This document shows positions 29,201 through 35,000 of a stretch of DNA of 42,125 bases, in pieces; position 1 is the stretch's first letter, and every line of letters starts with the position of its first letter. Made by a program: the position numbers and the translations under genes. This DNA comes from DASVNK01 sp964478815. GTDB taxonomy: Bacteria > Verrucomicrobiota > Verrucomicrobiia > Limisphaerales > SXQI01. The notes below the pieces were generated by a model. The model worked only from the letters and a program-made list of their open reading frames with translations. It was not told where the DNA came from and did no database searches. The stretch lies in contig CAYZKY010000035.1 of assembly GCA_964478815.1 (NCBI GenBank), positions 1 to 42,125 on the forward strand, in the 5' to 3' direction.

Positions 29201-30609
29201 ACGACCCGCACGATCGGCTTGATAACGACACCAGCTCTGCCAACGGCACGCCCTGGTTCGACGACAATGGCAATACCGAAACCGCGCCCGAGACCTCGAC
29301 CATCACGTTCGATTACGACTACGCCGACCGGCTCGAAAAGCGGAAGGTGAATGGAACCGTTACTACCCGGATCATTTACGACGGCGATGGACAACGCATT
29401 TTCAAGAACGCCAGCGGCGTCATGACCTATTACCTGATGGATGACCGGAACCCCACCGGCTACGCCCAGGTGCTCGAAGAGACCGCCACTCTCAACGGCC
29501 CCGCCCGGGCCATCTATATCTACGGCACCGACCTGATCAATCAGCACCGCAAGCCCGCGACCGACTGGATCACCCACTACTACGGCTACGACGGCCTCGG
29601 CAGCACCCGCTTCCTCACGGACGACGCCGGCACCATCACCGACACCTACACCTACGACGCCTTCGGCAACCTCCTCGACCGCACCGCGCGCCACACCACC
29701 ACCGGCGCGCAGATCGCGTTCACCGACCCTTCCACCGAGAACGCCCCCTCCGGCACCACCCCAACCCCCAACAATTACCGCTTCGCCGGGGAATACTACG
29801 ACGCCGACCTCAGCACCTACCACCTCCGCGCCCGCACGTACAACCCGGCCTTGGGTCGCTTCCCCACGATGGATATTTATGAAGGAGGGCAGAGTGATCC
29901 ATTAAGTTTACACAAATACCTCTACGCGCACTCGAATCCCGCCAACAATATTGACCCGAGCGGGATGGCCACAGAGGGATCAGCGGGGCAGGTTGTAACC
30001 ATCGGAAGCATCGGTCACCTGGCCGCACGCGGAGGTCTAGCAATTGGCAGAGCGAGTGGCTGGGCGGTAAGGCGAGCAAATGTTGCCGCCCTCCGAGGTG
30101 CACAGTTCTATTTGGCCAATGAAGGTTACATCATTCTCGGCTCCTTTTTGGCTCCGCCGGTGATCCTAGCGGGGCTTGATGCGCTGGCGAATAATCAACA
30201 GACCGTTCCACCAGGAAACTTTCCCCGAGGGAGGATGGCAGAAACGACGTTTGGGGTGAATCTGGGTGGGAACTTTCCTGTAATTGACCACTGGGACCCT
30301 GACAGTGGTATGGCCATTTCAGTACGCTCCCACTCGCTAGCAAATCCTGCAAATTGGGAGCAAACCGTCTTGAATGACATGGATGAGCTAAGAGATGGAA
30401 TTAAAAGACCTTTGCAAGGACATCCGGCGGGCAACCCCGCAGTCCGAGTGAATGTGAACCCAGGCGAAGTCAATTCAACTTATCTGGTCGAGATTGTCAC
30501 GGAGGGAGAGCTAGAGAACCAAAGAGCGACTGGTGCTCTGGCTCGAATTCAAGCGCAGGCAAGAAATATTCGCGTCCTAGTTGTGACGTGGAAGGGCTTC
30601 AAGCGATGA
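14251..30609 (+). CDS. Giant secreted multidomain RHS-repeat protein with C-terminal nuclease-like toxin tip
   Basis: At 5452 residues this is a candidate polymorphic toxin. A signal peptide (VVKLLLLVCVWLTQSSVCG) starts the chain. Approximate domains are: beta-helix-like 334-570; discoidin-like 571-717; cadherin/VCBS-like repeats 720-1454; a duplicated chitobiase-C/jelly-roll module 1454-2194; a thrombospondin-3-like Ca site (DTDYDGRSN) near 2197; LamG-like 2226-2447; PKD-type 2451-3007; a VWA domain 3014-3184 with MIDAS D3022-x-S-x-S; tandem cadherin-like repeats 3314-3647; and YD/RHS repeats 3774-5239. The RHS core closes with YRFAGEYYDADLSTYHLRAR and DPSGM. After DPSGM comes a hydrophobic stretch and a 120-residue tip with Glu5331, Asp5346 and AISVRS (Arg5359), laid out like a PD-(D/E)XK nuclease. 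The tip is AT-rich (24 GC of 60 bases at 30361-30420, against 41 of 60 at 29641-29700). The stop overlaps the next gene. Confidence 0.9.
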   Translation: MSGWLVVKLLLLVCVWLTQSSVCGQDAEPAPETKDPVEEEPTKPATPVEDFLTEKGLHHKWVRQVTELEDGTTITNGGYVHLEMGLHYKDEAGVLKEAKERIVLTPDGAEASETQIKVKFAPDILTAGAIDIRTPDGVRLRGAPLGLAYYDAKSGQSVLLAEARSTIGELQPPNRLVYKDFLDDVMADAVYEISKAGVMQLILIKEKLPPPSEFGLGDETTRLEVLTEFLDAPQPEKTTTVLKGETNEVKRAEMVDPDLKDTTLRFGNAIMPRGAAFGVTLDQKDPSKEEPVGKTWHHFPEEGRSVLFESVEYAPISESFKELPANEKPREQALVPREIRRIPAKRVAMATVSRIQVANVTYRLDGTAIDFTIASGGGTMIFLSGTTYLIESTITPSTATFHRGCVVKFGKGGVAGPPSIRISGNVSFPGTTGETIFTAVDDDLYGEVIQGSDATGVTPSATSSGKPDNHYADVALDIQYLSQGFSLENFRVRFARVGIRIPSSSYIGSLNAGRFESCRIGVQLDNGSKGSLSNLEFCGVMQTVSGVPYSQAGLSISCANTFFVISKTEKLIIASHEGVGVNYRAALAIDGHIGNTNQAWASLRPNATSGVGEWISIDLQKNRRVQVINYYGAGVGNFDGYRIWVLSQAAAPNPNDAAANWGGVAASVASGSWTWPASTMMQTAAIQPPSGSVGRHVILYCDAIDEANAWAAELWFYGNQLPTVSTVTSQTVPRNTPTGSLGFAIDDAETLAGNLSVTAVSTDTAVVANSGISISGTGSTRNVMVTPLANASGVTTIILRATDEDGGFTESAFTLTVNDAPNVTLPTNPGPTFTEEGSPVVLEASATVTVVDSSNFAGGNLTASVTGNGHANDRLALGAVGSITVDVSNNVKHGATTIGTVSGGVGTGALVVALNAQATPARVQDLLRSVQFYNVDTGNPSTLLRTVTVTVNDGDGGTSTPVFKTVSVSASNDAPVLTSVNTLIGASEDTDFTITHAMMLAATEATLTDVDNAVNSLQFRVETVSAGTLKQNGNPVTLGVSLLGSSTPSWVWRAPADANQNIAAFTVVAYDGSAQSTTPRTVTITVSPVNDAPVLQSFGADISYTENGAAVAISGGASGVTVADVDTPVLNGGQLTVDYAAAGLAEDRLTIPNQGSGAGQIGVVGTDVRYGGTSLGAIAPGYSGVGTEALRVNLNSGANLAAVQALARSITYHNASENPSTAPRTVRMQVTDGAGGTSGQPSKTITVAGGNDAPTIAGPILSQLIQENTSTGVLNFTVGDAETAAGSLIVTVLSSSDTTIIPVGNVALGGGGANRTVQVTPAPNKAGPAVTITLRVSDGALTANMSFLVTVNAKPVISTILNQTITQGVTIGPVNFTVADAETAAGSLVVTKSVAGDTTLVPPANVVLGGAEGARSVTITTAANRFGSAQVTLTVDDGNGGTASTSFNVFVLVPPTFSHAGGVYHHDLAVEITAPAGGELKVRQASPSMNLLNTGTWQASSGASPVGFPKYGLGEENSIQARSTPYGTTELVWVGQNTDGGGSNGDGGWKSGNVPIDTTKLYRFSVWIKKSGPTGPAGGRAYLGLQANRVATISSAGSATHPYFWFGDNLPADQWHLVFGFVHPYGHTGTTSYGAVYNTHGQFVFAGTDYEWNSGVVNAPHWSFMDTATSIFAGVELWNPRIEQVNSVSDSVDVLTATREAGPKTILLTGNLNNTIQAATATATLASAVDTRTYTFQAADPTAILAEGTGPDDVNVTLDCVTGGTEIRVTTDGSEPTELSALCSAPLNVTSGTTIKARAFKANYHPSATVSTVATRYAAPVFSLPSGTYYNDISVSVQAPSGAQLKVLAQGLNLVNPGNWVLGSEGSQPSFPAYGTAAAENKIETRSTPYATSENVWTAYNLESATGGLNNQDGGWLGDSFTIDTLKRYRFSVWVKKTGSVASPSSGKTYLAARQGSLMTLAAPGVTPPPAPFFWNGYLPSQDWHLIVGFVHPSGYSATSPIYSGLYSSQGALLSVGIKDDFRWAPPPPPSTASTTSHRAYLDSATDTSVQHQFWNPRLEQVDDPLAPVDVLFVSPVTSPQNLNLADNSQSTVRARSVGASGIPSAVATASYVFKAATPTATVTPVSGGASVQIALATATGGSATIRYTTSGNEPTATTGTLYSSPFTTSANTVVKFKAFRNNYLPSDTGTYQGIADTDYDGRSNVQELLDGTSPNNPASVLPVLLGQWKFELATLEGEQGQLPVNPQNVTRVASLYGNALSHSASGNGQIKYKEIEDNNKANINLREGTIRFLFRPTWGSTNDFSVGPGGEGRLVTVGQYSADASYGEWSLAVTADGSHVFLRTQANGVSTTNLFCPISWAPGQWHEVALTYDASTTKLFIDGDPAATGSGIANIPAAGVRSAGFWIGSDHLGQQKALGEFDTLETYNYVRTPSAVVSAFSTTLPTLANQAPVVKAAQDFIVAQPNQPVTLVWNASDDGPVAPYGYVFTTPIGATITEVIPPGHQWVITYATSFSVPGTYRFSVALNDAIGYGRDRITVVVPAPGDNTPPIVNLRPNPIAHATCSEVLLFAHPDPNIGSWVRDIDNPTLAGGWLKLWCQTGDWNGDDQFGFAPWSHLFEVEGNSITDNDVPVGTISGAGSVAAPYTVTFTANTTPGHVSRMLMFMTYRHNAATQTAGERLINVSVSDGTPQGETIRPFRLSVVPDVSAPKVDAGPDQTIEPTAFPATAQLIGLVSDVVMRNGSCREIGWSQVSSSSGGSTTFVPPNNSSAVTASFSQPGIYVLRLTVTAAGVTKTDDVEVEVTNQVNVAPKVDVEPEYQAIAYGTSPAFTLTSVVDDAIPSGTPAKLWEAVSGAEHTTIQSPNAPNPGVSFSKPGTYSLRLTATEVGGSPNLSGSDVVTVEVLPDNAANQPPKVFAGFSRSIKKANSGSTSIPLEGVVIDDGLPNNSPLAVAWICVEKPVGATANFSDVNSPTAIVSLDSPGRYKLTLSAQEGSSTPVTDEVTFWVTTNARRPKNVILLVDESKSTVAGGARNGELRAAEFVDFLEPGVDRAGLVLFAWERAWIQHALSSDLMSVRNATSPINETIHDGSSTEIGIALAIQELTGPRQNDNADKIIIVLGDGVAGSPEGPNLALQARAAGIAVFSIGIFTGNEEGVYSTISQDWENYLKSLTLNDLYEQATYRYYQLRISPATKAATRMDVGPAAKAIYESVAQEIYLGEEFDRIRFGVFAGSEKTVIPGGSQTFNGTVGGTGGFSYSWQTKYGNNVAIHTPGALATATTFNGTAGLYVLRLNVTDSGVPAIVDYDDVLVHVTRDPVDDYVWIPQDGVGHLIRVLDNDPSSSSWLIENAGSAIGDQAIYSSVDENGLGLGPKRQFRYQAKSSNSGIAHRITYSIQTDLESKPAQLYVIVDPINRPPVAFDDDNTVFSFSPGGVSKSLTASPRNVLINDFDPDAAEQLDEALNDPTFWTLYPFQLVSVTQATKNPGTVGGLNTGALVLSGPHALDYTPPPLPVGNEPLFKGSVSFNYTIRDSYGRTATARTKLYVSPAADELLFKASDDYYYFDAGEQSRDLFILANDKDIGDTEAGDFFDIDTMPPSGLTATKHHTGNNYSVIQFDTHGQLPDQPVTFTYRLFNTTKPEHRASVHIGFKQSANEMHEEGGYGGQLLTIGGEELNAADGPPILRKGVVTVTGSVFDNISSHLVRYALRVYKFDSDEEVVEKLYVGRVAAGDDLGELNLAGLADGTYRLNLVVSDDGNLDAGGGPDDWAYFTLKSDLKIGRLRFAQDDLEIAVEGLPLKVSRLYDTDDAEGGDFGPGWRLSVAGARLIKRDSLGRYWGADGNNAYNDGRQYVIVDLGNGERFEFHPSVLSLPIFDGSSFTFAPVATTATLSMTPTPSMINPPSQFYVIGDTENPEDRAIHDDVMNPPFDWNDFTFKHPDGGIYTFSGGRLTKVVDRNLNEIVFEMDGQGDDKIETKKKTAIESQETAKKSVVIRRDAAHRITEIFGPGEPTTGVPTLKYRYAAEEGGSVEHLVQVERLVDKSTPNNPKYESTHFSYVANDSSHPKHFLSHLRDSLGQISRYEYDGKGRLSASVDGVGTKASFDYHDDVDPEALFGKEFGAKGRQTIRDNFGNETVHEYDAHGNIVCTQDPLKNVTKTTYTYDASDRLESQISVKYKTVETQVNNQTQVTLVEVERSPVTQFAYYPNSDTVATITVAVSGVTTGSQTFDTFGNLLSSTDALDLTTTYAYVGVNENPATDYVNAIGKLKSVTLPSVNGQPSVTTYTYPANKIIETDALGNRTTTVLHPDFGWTTSVLRQQANPNKVLSLVRYSYDGEGRVLTETTRREMPGETDPSGTVYERLIKTFTYDAAGRLLSTAASTQKIGVAVDGITETDIDPPAPVLNAFPTMTYNARGQVETETRVRTPLTGPAETQTTRSEYDAAGHLIRKTYPDNRFEAWNYVGGRLDHQVDRAGRVTRYFYDVLGRVTKTLLPDETETKRLTEFDAAGRVSRTFDGRGNATGFGYDTQGRRTSVTNAVGEVTSYTYYADGALDTTKDERKNRITQKNHYDTRGRLAKVVQPGEVTQWYQYDALDRRTAEIGADETTQGSRQVAGFTYDGLGRLVAVRNSVYAFDKNTGVLGGEDSATVAITKYSYDEAGNQLTQEDAEGRITNYRYDAFGRRTQRRLPLSSGSSFVESMVYNELGALKKRTDFKGGIVNFEYDVMNRLVKKVPGAAVTGAAAAEFTYTATGQRATMKYPVTYPPSQTPVTEEVSYGYDGADRLLSKLTPQGKIVYTYDPAGGLESMKTFHGTTPSLQVEYKRDALNRVTQVIDNTTGSPLITSYDYDQRDLLIQRLPNGLVVETQLNALGHIDRIDHTRPGVSAFRAYFQYNKRPSGLREGMAEQIAGLQERSLSWTYDPVNRLAAEGITANGAGTIVRTGSIRYDDAWGYNDSTGYDKVGNRRQRIVSLSSSAPGLPNGTQTWNYDPHDRLDNDTSSANGTPWFDDNGNTETAPETSTITFDYDYADRLEKRKVNGTVTTRIIYDGDGQRIFKNASGVMTYYLMDDRNPTGYAQVLEETATLNGPARAIYIYGTDLINQHRKPATDWITHYYGYDGLGSTRFLTDDAGTITDTYTYDAFGNLLDRTARHTTTGAQIAFTDPSTENAPSGTTPTPNNYRFAGEYYDADLSTYHLRARTYNPALGRFPTMDIYEGGQSDPLSLHKYLYAHSNPANNIDPSGMATEGSAGQVVTIGSIGHLAARGGLAIGRASGWAVRRANVAALRGAQFYLANEGYIILGSFLAPPVILAGLDALANNQQTVPPGNFPRGRMAETTFGVNLGGNFPVIDHWDPDSGMAISVRSHSLANPANWEQTVLNDMDELRDGIKRPLQGHPAGNPAVRVNVNPGEVNSTYLVEIVTEGELENQRATGALARIQAQARNIRVLVVTWKGFKR
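18612..20830 (+). repeat. Tandem 1.1 kb duplication inside the giant gene
   Basis: Two consecutive modules of about 1.1 kb start near 18612 and 19708. Each begins like a chitobiase C-terminal domain (FSHAGGVYHHDLAVEI and FSLPSGTYYNDISVSV). Each is interrupted by a jelly-roll-like insert (YRFSVWIKKSG and YRFSVWVKKTG, then WHLVFGFVHPYG and WHLIVGFVHPSG, then ELWNPRIEQV and QFWNPRLEQV). Each ends in another chitobiase-like unit (TTDGSEPTEL and TTSGNEPTAT). The protein copies are clearly similar but diverged, so the duplication is old. Confidence 0.75.
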
Positions 30610-31034
30610 GAGTTCCAAGCTTGACTCTTTTCGTAAATCGTCAGTCGGGCGATTGGCTTATACAGTCGCACGCTGTGGATGCAGCAAGTAGATTCACTGT
30701 GGCGACAGGTGATCCCCTTATGATTCAGGCGGACTCGCTGGAAGGTTTTGCCGTTGACACAATTACAAGTTCTTTAAAGGATTTCACCGAGCTTGTGCGC
30801 CCTGCGCCCTCATCTATTGATCAACTGCCGCAGGCCAAAAGGAAGCGCTTTTACATCGAGCATGCCATGATAAACATCGCTCAGCCCCATTCAGACTTAA
30901 TCGAACTGCACCTTATGAAACAAAAAGACGGCGGTTTTATGGGAGATACGAAGAGTCAAATCAGCTTGCGTTCGTCCGACTTTAAGGCGGAATTGCTGAG
31001 AGCAGTTTTGGGTCTCACTAAGGCATCGAAATGA
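30606..31034 (+). CDS. Candidate immunity protein for the RHS toxin tip
   Basis: This 142-residue protein has no recognised family. Its ATG at 30606 overlaps the TGA of the giant RHS gene (ATGA), so it is translated directly after the toxin tip. It has the same low GC as the tip and ends where the composition changes again. It has no signal peptide or membrane segment, as expected for a cytoplasmic inhibitor of a nuclease. The sequence is mixed alpha/beta with alternating charged and hydrophobic stretches (DLIELHLMKQKDGGF). In polymorphic toxin loci the small gene directly after the toxin usually encodes its immunity protein, and that position is the whole argument here. The last codons fall inside a 30-base tandem duplication. 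Confidence 0.7.
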   Translation: MRVPSLTLFVNRQSGDWLIQSHAVDAASRFTVATGDPLMIQADSLEGFAVDTITSSLKDFTELVRPAPSSIDQLPQAKRKRFYIEHAMINIAQPHSDLIELHLMKQKDGGFMGDTKSQISLRSSDFKAELLRAVLGLTKASK

Positions 31035-31086
31035 ACTGTAGAGGCCAACCATAGCACGAAATGAACTGTACAAGCCAACCATAGCA
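31027..31086 (+). repeat. 30-base tandem direct duplication at the end of the immunity gene
   Basis: Bases 31027-31056 are repeated at 31057-31086 with three adjacent differences (GAG against CAA at 31041-31043 and 31071-31073). The first copy contains the last codons and stop (TCG AAA TGA) of the candidate immunity gene; the second copy repeats that end plus the following sequence. It looks like a slippage or recombination scar at the boundary of the exchangeable tip. Confidence 0.85.
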
Positions 31087-31400
31087 CGCGGGGTGCCAAG
31101 GAATAAACGCTGGGGCAGCTTCTCGGCTACGAACACTCCGTGAAGTAAAGCTCGCCTACCTCTCACTGAACACCCCAATGCCTTGCCCGCCTCGTGGCAC
31201 TGTCCCGGTCAACACAGGGGCGTGGTTTCGTGAGTCTCTTGCACCTCAGCACGCCCGGATCGCTTTCGGTCAGGGAGGCGACTGCATCAACTATGGCCGG
31301 CCCATCTATGGCCGATGAAACGGCCTCTCGCAACGCCCATTCCCGGTCGTGAAGACGGCTGATTGCCCGGCGGCGTCATCGTAGCCTTGGCCTCACGCCC
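31087..31400. other. Intergenic region downstream of the toxin/immunity pair
   Basis: About 310 bases without a supportable gene. Composition returns to moderately high GC. It contains a short repeated phrase (CTATGGCCGGCCCATCTATGGCCGATG near 31290-31317 carries CTATGGCCG twice). I see no promoter or terminator. Confidence 0.35.
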
Positions 31401-31593
31401 ATGCGGTTCTGGATTGTCGTCCTGGCGCTCTTCGTGAGCGCCCTGTTCGCCTAGTGCATCCTCGGCCAAGCCGGTCGATGCCACCTCACGCACCTCCTCC
31501 GCCTACGGCCTCGAATTGCTGAAGACTTCCCACATCGGCACAACGCCCTCGCTCCACGTCGAGCACAAGCGCGGCGGCCCCAATCGGAGAACC
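31401..31593 (+). pseudogene. Degenerate RHS/YD-repeat fragment
   Basis: The frame through 31501-31593 encodes GLELLKTSHIGTTPSLHVEH followed by KRGGPNR. It aligns with GLESMKTFHGTTPSLQVEYK in the RHS core of the giant gene (about 28650-28730). About two thirds of residues are identical, with one inserted residue. No start or full gene surrounds it, and the frame then drifts into non-RHS sequence. Just upstream, 31401-31454 encodes MRFWIVVLALFVSALFA and a stop, a signal-peptide-like 17-mer that may be another remnant. This is what remains when old RHS tips are displaced downstream. Confidence 0.7.
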
Positions 31594-31672
31594 CGATTAC
31601 TTCTGGCTATGTCGTTCCGGTTGAAGAAACCAGAGCCTTGGATTTCCGGCGGCTCAGCCTCTATCTTGCCGG

Positions 31673-32038
31673 ATGAGTCTGGTCAGCAAGTTCAAGAGCG
31701 TCGCGGGACATGCCAAGGATGTCGGGGCTTCGGCGGCGATCCGCCTCTGGCTGGCGCATGAGGTGGCCAGCTTCGGGGAGTTGAAGGCTTTCTCGATCAA
31801 TTCCCGCGACAAGTCGGCGCGCCTGGAGCTGCTTTTGAAAGGCGAGCCGGTGCCCATCCTGCTGGAAATCCTCGAATACGAACTGGTGGAGACGACCGGC
31901 AAGCCCTTTATCGTGCTCAAGCGCGTCCGCGCCTCGCGGGAATGGCTCGAGGCCATATTGCACCGCTTCCTCGTCGGACGCCCGCAACCTCTCCCGGCTC
32001 ACCTGCAAAAAGTGATTCTGGCCGTCCTGCGCGGTTAG
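31673..32038 (+). CDS. Small conserved-looking protein of unknown function
   Basis: The 121-residue product is not recognised. It has an N-terminal helix with small residues (FKSVAGHAKDVGASAAIRLW), then two beta-rich stretches (LKAFSINSRDKSARLELLLK and VPILLEILEYELVE). The C-terminal amphipathic helix has WLEAILHRFL and ends LQKVILAVLRG. There is no signal peptide or membrane segment. GC and codon use match the bulk genome, unlike the toxin tip just upstream. It is convergent with the lamin-tail/CotH gene, 41 bases away. A short hairpin (ACCGG, loop CAAG, CCGGT) at 32057-32070 lies between the two stops and could serve as a weak terminator. Confidence 0.7.
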   Translation: MSLVSKFKSVAGHAKDVGASAAIRLWLAHEVASFGELKAFSINSRDKSARLELLLKGEPVPILLEILEYELVETTGKPFIVLKRVRASREWLEAILHRFLVGRPQPLPAHLQKVILAVLRG

Positions 32039-32079
32039 CACAGTCCGGCCCAAGTCACCGGCAAGCCGGTTCGAATCGC

Positions 32080-35000
32080 CTACCCCTCGGGCTCCAAAGG
32101 CAAGGCCGGTGTGACCAACCGGTAGAACCGCGTGGCCGCCGCGGGGCTGGCATCGAGCACCTCAATCGTCTGGGTGGTTCCTTGCGGCGCCAGGTTCAGC
32201 AATCGTTCCCATGCTCCATCATTGAGCGAATCCCGCAACTCGACGGAATATCCCTTGTCGCCCACGGCTTCGAACTGGAGCGCCGTCGAGCCGTTCTCCC
32301 GTTGCACGGCGCCGACGTGCAGGTAGCTCGCGGCATCCTTCGGCCTCGTGCCTGCCGTGAACTCCTGCTGGTTCGTGAATCCATCGAGGTCCGGGTCGGC
32401 GAGGTCGCCGCTGAGCGCGGGATCGTTCAGCTCGGCCGGGGTGAAATGCTGTTCCTTCCAGGCCGTGTAGGCGTCCCCGCCCTTGACCTCCACCTGCAAG
32501 TCATCCCTCGCGCTGAGCTGGCCATCGGTCACACTCAGGCGGAGCACATAAACTCCCGGGGCCTTGAACCGGACGGTCGTGCGCAGGGAATTCGGGTTGT
32601 CGAACTCGACATCGTCCGGCCCGATCGTCCGCGCCCAGAGCGCCGAGAACACACCGGGCGGATTCGGCAATCCGTCGTCCCCCGCTGTCCCGTTGAGCGT
32701 GAGCGGTGCCGGCAGGGTCACCGTCGCGTCCGGGCCGGCATTTGCGGTGGGCGGCTGGTTCGAGAAATTCGCGAGGGCTGTGAGCTTCAGGTCGAAACTC
32801 ACATCGGAGCTGCCCGCGTTGGCCTGGTGTATCTCCACCGCCAACACGTTCTCGCCCTCCAGCAGCAAGGCCGGATCGATCTCCCTCGTGTAAAAGGTCG
32901 ATTCCTCCGCGCCGCCGATCACCGTCGGAGCGTATGTCTGATAGGCGAACGTCTCCGGCAGGTTGTCGATGAACACCGGTTGCCCGTTCAAATAGACCGC
33001 TCCGCCATCGTCCCGCATCAGATGCACCGTCGCGGAAAGGATCGACCGCGCGTCGGCTACGTTGAACCGCCGCCGGAAATAGGCGGTCACATATTTGGCT
33101 CCCGAATCCGGCCCGAAGCCGAGCGTGGTGGTCTCGTCGCCATCGCCGTAACCCAATTGCGCCCGGCCTTCCCGCCAGGCCGCGTCGGCAAAAGTCGGCT
33201 GCCGCCACGCCGTGCCTTGGTTGGAGCCGTTATCCAGGTACTTCCAAAGCGATCCCGCGGCCACCAGTTCGACTTCCGAAAGCGGTCGGGCGATCGTCAC
33301 GGTGACTTCATCGCTGGCCTCAATGGCGCCATCGCTCACCGTAGCGCGAACGACATACGTGCCGGTTCCCGGGAATCGCAGGACCGCGTTCGTCAAATTC
33401 GGTTGATCGATCAACACTTCGCCCGGGGCGGAGACCATCCGCCAAGTGACGGTTAAGCGGCCCGGAGGCACCGGCAGCCCATCGTCGCGCACCGTCGCGG
33501 TCAGCGTCGCCACATACGGAAACGCCGCGGAGACAAAGGATAGGTCGTCCCCCGCATCGATGAAGGGACGACGGTTGCCATCGTTGGGCAATCCCGGCGA
33601 AGGATCGCCGGGACTGGCGCGCCAGCTTGCCGGGTCGTTGCCGAAGTCTTCGGCTCGAATCTTCTCGAGCGCGAAGCCGCTGGCCGCCGCGACAGGCCAG
33701 GGCTCACGGTCGTTGTAGCGCACCATGTCCACCGTGAGGTACGGGATGATCGTCATCCCGCCAGGGCCCTCGTCCGGCGCATCGGGCCGTTCGAGCACGA
33801 GCAATTCGCCGTTGTCCTGCAAGGCGCCGGGAAACGGGCCTAAGACCGGCACAGTGGCCGCCACACTGTACCGCGCGCGAAACGCCGCGGGGTCGGTCGC
33901 CGTGACCAACGCCAGGCCCTGCGCGGGAATTTCCGCGCCAGTCGGGAACACGAAACTCACGCCCTCGATTCTCCAGGTATTGGCAGGCCGCGCTTCGTCG
34001 AACAATTTCACGGGGCTCGAAGTAATGTTCTTCAGCTCGATATATTCCTCATCGCCCGCCGTCGGCGCGTACCGAATCTCGTTAATCACCACCGGCCCGA
34101 CGCGCGGTCCGGCATTCGCGGCCCCGAGGGTCACCGCTTGTTGCGGCGGATGCAGCACTTCCCCTGCACTGTTGGTCTGCCGCCCGAACGAAACGCCATT
34201 CTCCGCCGCTCGGAACGAAAAGCCTTCCGCATAACCCGTCAGATTTCCCGCGCCATCGGCCGAGTACAGATGCACCGATTCACCGTGCGAACTAAGGTTG
34301 AAGCTCGGGTCCGTGCCGGGAGTCGGATTGAACTGCCGCTCGTCGAAAACGACATACCCAAATGCCGGCAACCCCGTCCCCGCTGGAATGCGGAATTTCT
34401 TGGGTACGGAAGGATCGTCGGTCAGAAACCAGCCGCTGATATCGGCCGCCGTGGAACCGGGGTTGTGCAATTCGATCGCGTCGAGCTGCGGCAAATCGGT
34501 ATGAGTGAGGACCTCGTTCACCACCACGGCCGGAATCTCGAGGAGCGGATCGTCCGCTCCCGGCGAACCATTGGGCCGCGAACTGGCGCGCCAATGGGCG
34601 GCGTCGCTGTAATCGGCGTTCGGATTCAAGACCCGCGGCACGAGCGAAAAACCCGCCCCATCCGCCGAAGGCGGCCAGGGCGGCTGATCGGAAAACGTGA
34701 ATTGCTGAATGACCGTACCCGTCGCATGCACGAGGGCCAGTCGTTCCCCCGAGTTGGACAGCCGGTTCGTGTAAACGCCATCGATCCGCACCCCCGGATA
34801 GCGCGCGGCAAAGGCTGCGGGATCGCCCACCAGCACCGCGAAGCCGCCCGCCGACAACCGCGTCCCGTTCGGAAAGCGATACGACACCCCGTTGGTCAGC
34901 CGCACGCCGCTCAAATCCAGCGTCGCGCTCCCGACGTTTTTCAACTCGAGGAATTCGAAGGTCTCGCCATCCACCCCGGGCCCGCCCACGGGGTTATACA

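Noticed and set aside
27328..29823. 831-codon open frame antisense to the RHS core
   Set aside because: It lies entirely opposite the YD repeats. Its product is a low-complexity, Arg/Gly/Val-rich sequence with no domain, as expected from the GC-rich third positions of the sense gene.
31402..31454. Signal-peptide-like 17-residue frame as an independent gene
   Set aside because: Too short to be a convincing protein and followed by a stop; treated as part of the decayed region with the RHS fragment.
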